Assembly (NCBI GenBank): GCA_934661755.1
Contig: CAKUJM010000051.1
Location: 1 to 17,786 of the forward strand
Length of the DNA stretch: 17,786 nt
Reading direction: 5' to 3'
Source: an uncultured Lentisphaeria bacterium
GTDB lineage: Bacteria > Verrucomicrobiota > Lentisphaeria > Oligosphaerales > Oligosphaeraceae
Part shown: positions 16,402 to 17,786 of the stretch, piece by piece
How the letters are laid out: every line of letters begins with the position of its first letter
How positions within the stretch are numbered: position 1 is the first letter of the stretch
Program-made: the position numbers and the translations under genes
The notes under the pieces: generated by a model
Seen by the model: only the letters and a program-made list of their open reading frames with translations
Databases searched by the model: none
Told to the model about the DNA's origin: nothing

Positions 16402-16527
16402 CCTGGATTCGTGTAGTTGGTGATTTTGTGTCGGAATGAGTTTTTTTTTGTGAGGGAATTTTTCGGGAGTACGTGACCGAAAAGTGACGAAATCGTGGCG
16501 CAAAAGCACCAGCTTCAGGACATCCAG
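16402..16527 (+). repeat. Dispersed intergenic repeat, copy B
   Basis: About 126 bp that align along their whole length with 565-686. The shared core CGGGAGTACG(T/C)GACCGAAAA is followed by CGAAATC(G/A)TGGCGCAA, and both copies end (A/G)(T/C)CCAG. Here the left arm of the copy-A hairpin is replaced by a T-rich stretch, so the hairpin is lost. The copy fills most of the gap between lepB and leuA and ends 10 bp from the lepB stop, so it may lie within their transcript or in the leuA promoter region. Confidence 0.8.
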
Positions 16528-16537
16528 GAGGATCTTT

Positions 16538-17047
16538 CTACCATAACGGCGCCCCGACTACCCGCTTGATCGATACATGCCCAAAACGATGCTCATTTAT
16601 CGGCATCGAACGGTTGTCGCCAATTATATAGATCTCCCCCGCCGGAACCGTCCGCGGCGTCATCTCCCAATCGCAATCGGAAAGATGAGCCCAGGAGGCC
16701 TGGCATTCCTTGCCGTCGATGAAAAGCCGCCCGCCGCGAAACTCCACCGATTGCCCCGCAGTGGCGACCACCCGCTTGAGAAAAAGCTGACGCTGCCCCA
16801 GGTAACGCACCATCACAATATCGCCGGGCCGCGGCTCCCGAAACCAATACGCGGGACGCCAAATCGGCAGAAACTGATGCTCCGAATAGGTCGGAATCAT
16901 GCTGGCACCATTGGTCCATGCCGGAGTCACCACGTAGCGGCACGCCACGAAGGTCACCAGCGCCACCAATGACACACGGACAAAAAAACGCAAATTCAAC
17001 CGCGGAAAAAAGAAATTGTGCACTGCTGAGGAATTCTCGTCACTCAT
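16538..17047 (-). CDS. lepB: Signal peptidase I
   Basis: A 169 aa S26 membrane protease that removes signal peptides from exported proteins. One N-terminal membrane anchor (~22-40) is followed by box B with nucleophile Ser49 (GASMIPT). EPRPGDIVMVR (71-81) is next, then box D with the general base Lys91 (LFLKRVVATAGQSVE) and GGRLFIDGKEC. The C-terminal box E reads IIGDNRSMPINEHRFGHV. In the classical family this is GDNR-x-x-S-x-DSR-x-x-G; here the SxDSR part is replaced by PINEHR, one residue longer, which marks a variant subfamily. The short length lacks the large insertions of E. coli LepB. Start ATG at 17047 has GGAG 10 nt upstream. TATATT (minus strand, 17087-17082) could be a -10 box, but the -35 is poor. 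It is the first gene of the minus-strand set visible here. Confidence 0.92.
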   Translation of the reverse strand: MSDENSSAVHNFFFPRLNLRFFVRVSLVALVTFVACRYVVTPAWTNGASMIPTYSEHQFLPIWRPAYWFREPRPGDIVMVRYLGQRQLFLKRVVATAGQSVEFRGGRLFIDGKECQASWAHLSDCDWEMTPRTVPAGEIYIIGDNRSMPINEHRFGHVSIKRVVGAPLW

Positions 17048-17057
17048 ATCGCGCTTT

Positions 17058-17061
17058 CTCC
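17058..17061 (-). promoter_or_regulatory. Ribosome binding site of lepB
   Basis: GGAG on the minus strand lies 10 nt before the lepB ATG. It is a clear though slightly distant Shine-Dalgarno and supports the chosen start. Confidence 0.6.
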
Positions 17062-17116
17062 ATCTTAATGAAAACCGACGTAATATAACCTGTAACGAGC
17101 GGAACGGGAAAAAAGC

Positions 17117-17198
17117 AGCGCTCTATCAGCCTCCCCTGCAAGGGGAGGTGGCGCGACAGCGCTCTATCAGCCTCCCCTGCAAGGGGAGGTGGCGCGAC
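17117..17198 (+). repeat. 41 bp tandem duplication with palindromic hairpin
   Basis: Two identical 41 bp units sit head to tail (17117-17157 and 17158-17198). Each contains the 19 bp palindrome CCTCCCCTGCAAGGGGAGG (17130-17148 and 17171-17189; 8 bp stem, 3 nt loop) followed by TGGCGCGAC. The second unit continues into AGCGCCGGAGGGG, completing a second small hairpin GGCGC-GACA-GCGCC. The exact identity suggests a recent slippage or recombination event. Confidence 0.9.
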
Positions 17199-17650
17199 AG
17201 CGCCGGAGGGGGTTGCGCCGGTCATGACGTGCCGTCGTGCATGGACGTAAAACGGCCGCGCTCACATTCTCACGACAAGAAAAGCCTCCCCTGCAAGGGG
17301 AGGCTGAGGAGCCTGGGGGTTGGCGCCGGACATGACGTGCGTCCGTGCGTAGTTTGAAGAACGCGCTTTGTTGCAAACAGACTTTGTTATTGACAACACA
17401 TGCACCGGCCAAGTTCACTCACGCGGTTAACCCCTCCGCCGCCTGTCGGCGGCACCTCCCCTTGCAGGGGAGGCTGAGGAGCCTGGGGGTTGGCGCCGGG
17501 CATGACGTGCCGTCGTGCATGGCCGTAAAACGACCGCGCTCTCGTTCTCACGACAAGAAAAGCCTCCCCTGCAAGGGGAGGTGGCGCGACAGCGCCGGAG
17601 GGGTTGGCGCCGGGCATGACGTGCGTCCATGCGTAGTTTGAAGAACGCGC
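17199..17650 (+). repeat. Mosaic of palindromic repeat modules
   Basis: Gene-free sequence built from shuffled modules. The 19 bp palindrome recurs at 17285-17303, 17455-17473 (reverse orientation, CCTCCCCTTGCAGGGGAGG) and 17563-17581. It is followed either by TGGCGCGACAGCGCCGGAGG or by CTGAGGAGCCTGGGGG (17304-17319 and 17474-17489). A ~92 bp block ending in the palindrome is duplicated (17212-17303 and 17489-17581), differing by a few bases and one indel. A 48 bp block is duplicated at 17319-17366 and 17603-17650 with few differences. All blocks share CATGACGTGC. Short open frames across it (for example 17016-17357) translate only repeat sequence. It resembles REP-type extragenic palindromic clusters; no transposase is present. 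Confidence 0.88.
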
Positions 17651-17673
17651 CATGTTTTAACAACATAATTATC

Positions 17674-17717
17674 CAAGGGCGGGACGCCCTTGCTACCCCA
17701 CAGGCGTCCCGCCCTTG
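17674..17717. repeat. 15 bp perfect inverted repeat
   Basis: CAAGGGCGGGACGCC (17674-17688) and GGCGTCCCGCCCTTG (17703-17717) are perfect reverse complements around a 14 nt loop. The left arm can also fold on itself (CAAGGGCG/CGCCCTTG). There is no T tract after it on either strand, so it is not a standard terminator. It lies between the module mosaic and the terminal minus-strand terminator and looks like another extragenic palindrome type. Confidence 0.85.
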
Positions 17718-17728
17718 CCACCCACCAC

Positions 17729-17766
17729 AAAAAAAGCCCTGCGGGGCGTCATCGCTCCGCAGGGCT
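17729..17766 (-). terminator. Intrinsic terminator of a gene beyond the right edge
   Basis: A perfect 10 bp stem, AGCCCTGCGG (17735-17744) with CCGCAGGGCT (17757-17766), is followed on the minus strand by a T run (plus-strand A at 17729-17735). It should end a minus-strand transcript that enters from beyond 17786, so lepB is likely not the continuation of that operon. The A run on the other side (17767-17774) would give weaker plus-strand termination potential only in the wrong order. Confidence 0.85.
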
Positions 17767-17786
17767 AAAAAAAATGGTTCGCGCCG

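Noticed and set aside
17392..17397. TTGACA as a promoter -35 box
   Set aside because: No -10-like sequence occurs at the proper distance, and no gene follows on the plus strand.
17016..17641. Short plus- and minus-strand open frames across the repeat region
   Set aside because: They translate the palindromic repeats (PCKGR/PLQGE-type peptides), a typical spurious product; no start signal or protein family supports them.
17117..17650. Possible CRISPR array
   Set aside because: The repeats are palindromic, differ in orientation, are tandem or part of larger duplicated blocks, and are not separated by regular unique spacers. No cas genes are present.

Overview
The window is a compact, GC-rich (roughly 60%) bacterial chromosome segment. 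It shows no phage, IS element or CRISPR array. Gene content is Gram-negative in type: a RecB/RecD pair, RmlA, signal peptidase I and a cytoplasmic-looking GH2 glycosidase. LeuA resembles the Bacteroidetes type. Genes are tightly packed, often without a clear Shine-Dalgarno, and the gaps hold GC-rich palindromic repeats. A member of the PVC superphylum (Lentisphaerota/Verrucomicrobiota-like) would fit, but that is inference from style; no rRNA or other decisive marker is present.

Layout. Positions 1-480 carry two tRNA genes, tRNA-Gly(TCC) and tRNA-Leu(CAG). Each has its own near-consensus promoter of the same design, and tRNA-Leu is followed by a strong intrinsic terminator. Next is copy A of a ~120 bp dispersed repeat (565-686), then a tight plus-strand run: a YhcH/EbgC-family protein, a divergent type III pantothenate kinase (CoaX-like), recB and recD. 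The coaX-like/recB and recB/recD junctions are both ATGA overlaps, so these genes are probably translationally coupled. RecC is not in the window. The run ends at a strong terminator at 7546-7578.

A second plus-strand group follows: a TMEM43-family membrane protein, a SprT-like zinc metalloprotease fused to DUF2786, folC (folate polyglutamylation) and rfbA/rmlA (dTDP-glucose synthesis, without rmlB/C/D here).

From 12459 rightwards the genes lie on the minus strand: lepB (signal peptidase I), leuA (2-isopropylmalate synthase) and a GH2 beta-galactosidase-type enzyme, transcribed right to left and converging on rfbA. Copy B of the dispersed repeat lies between lepB and leuA.

The last ~740 bp (17048-17786) contain no credible gene. 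They are a mosaic of palindromic repeat modules (five copies of a 19 bp hairpin, a 41 bp tandem duplication and ~92 and 48 bp direct repeats), a 15 bp perfect inverted repeat, and a minus-strand terminator for a gene beyond the right edge.

Most interesting: the SprT-DUF2786 fusion beside a bacterial TMEM43 protein; a CoaX homologue lacking several family signature residues; recBD without recC; and two intergenic repeat families. I do not see clear evidence of a wholly new multi-gene system.
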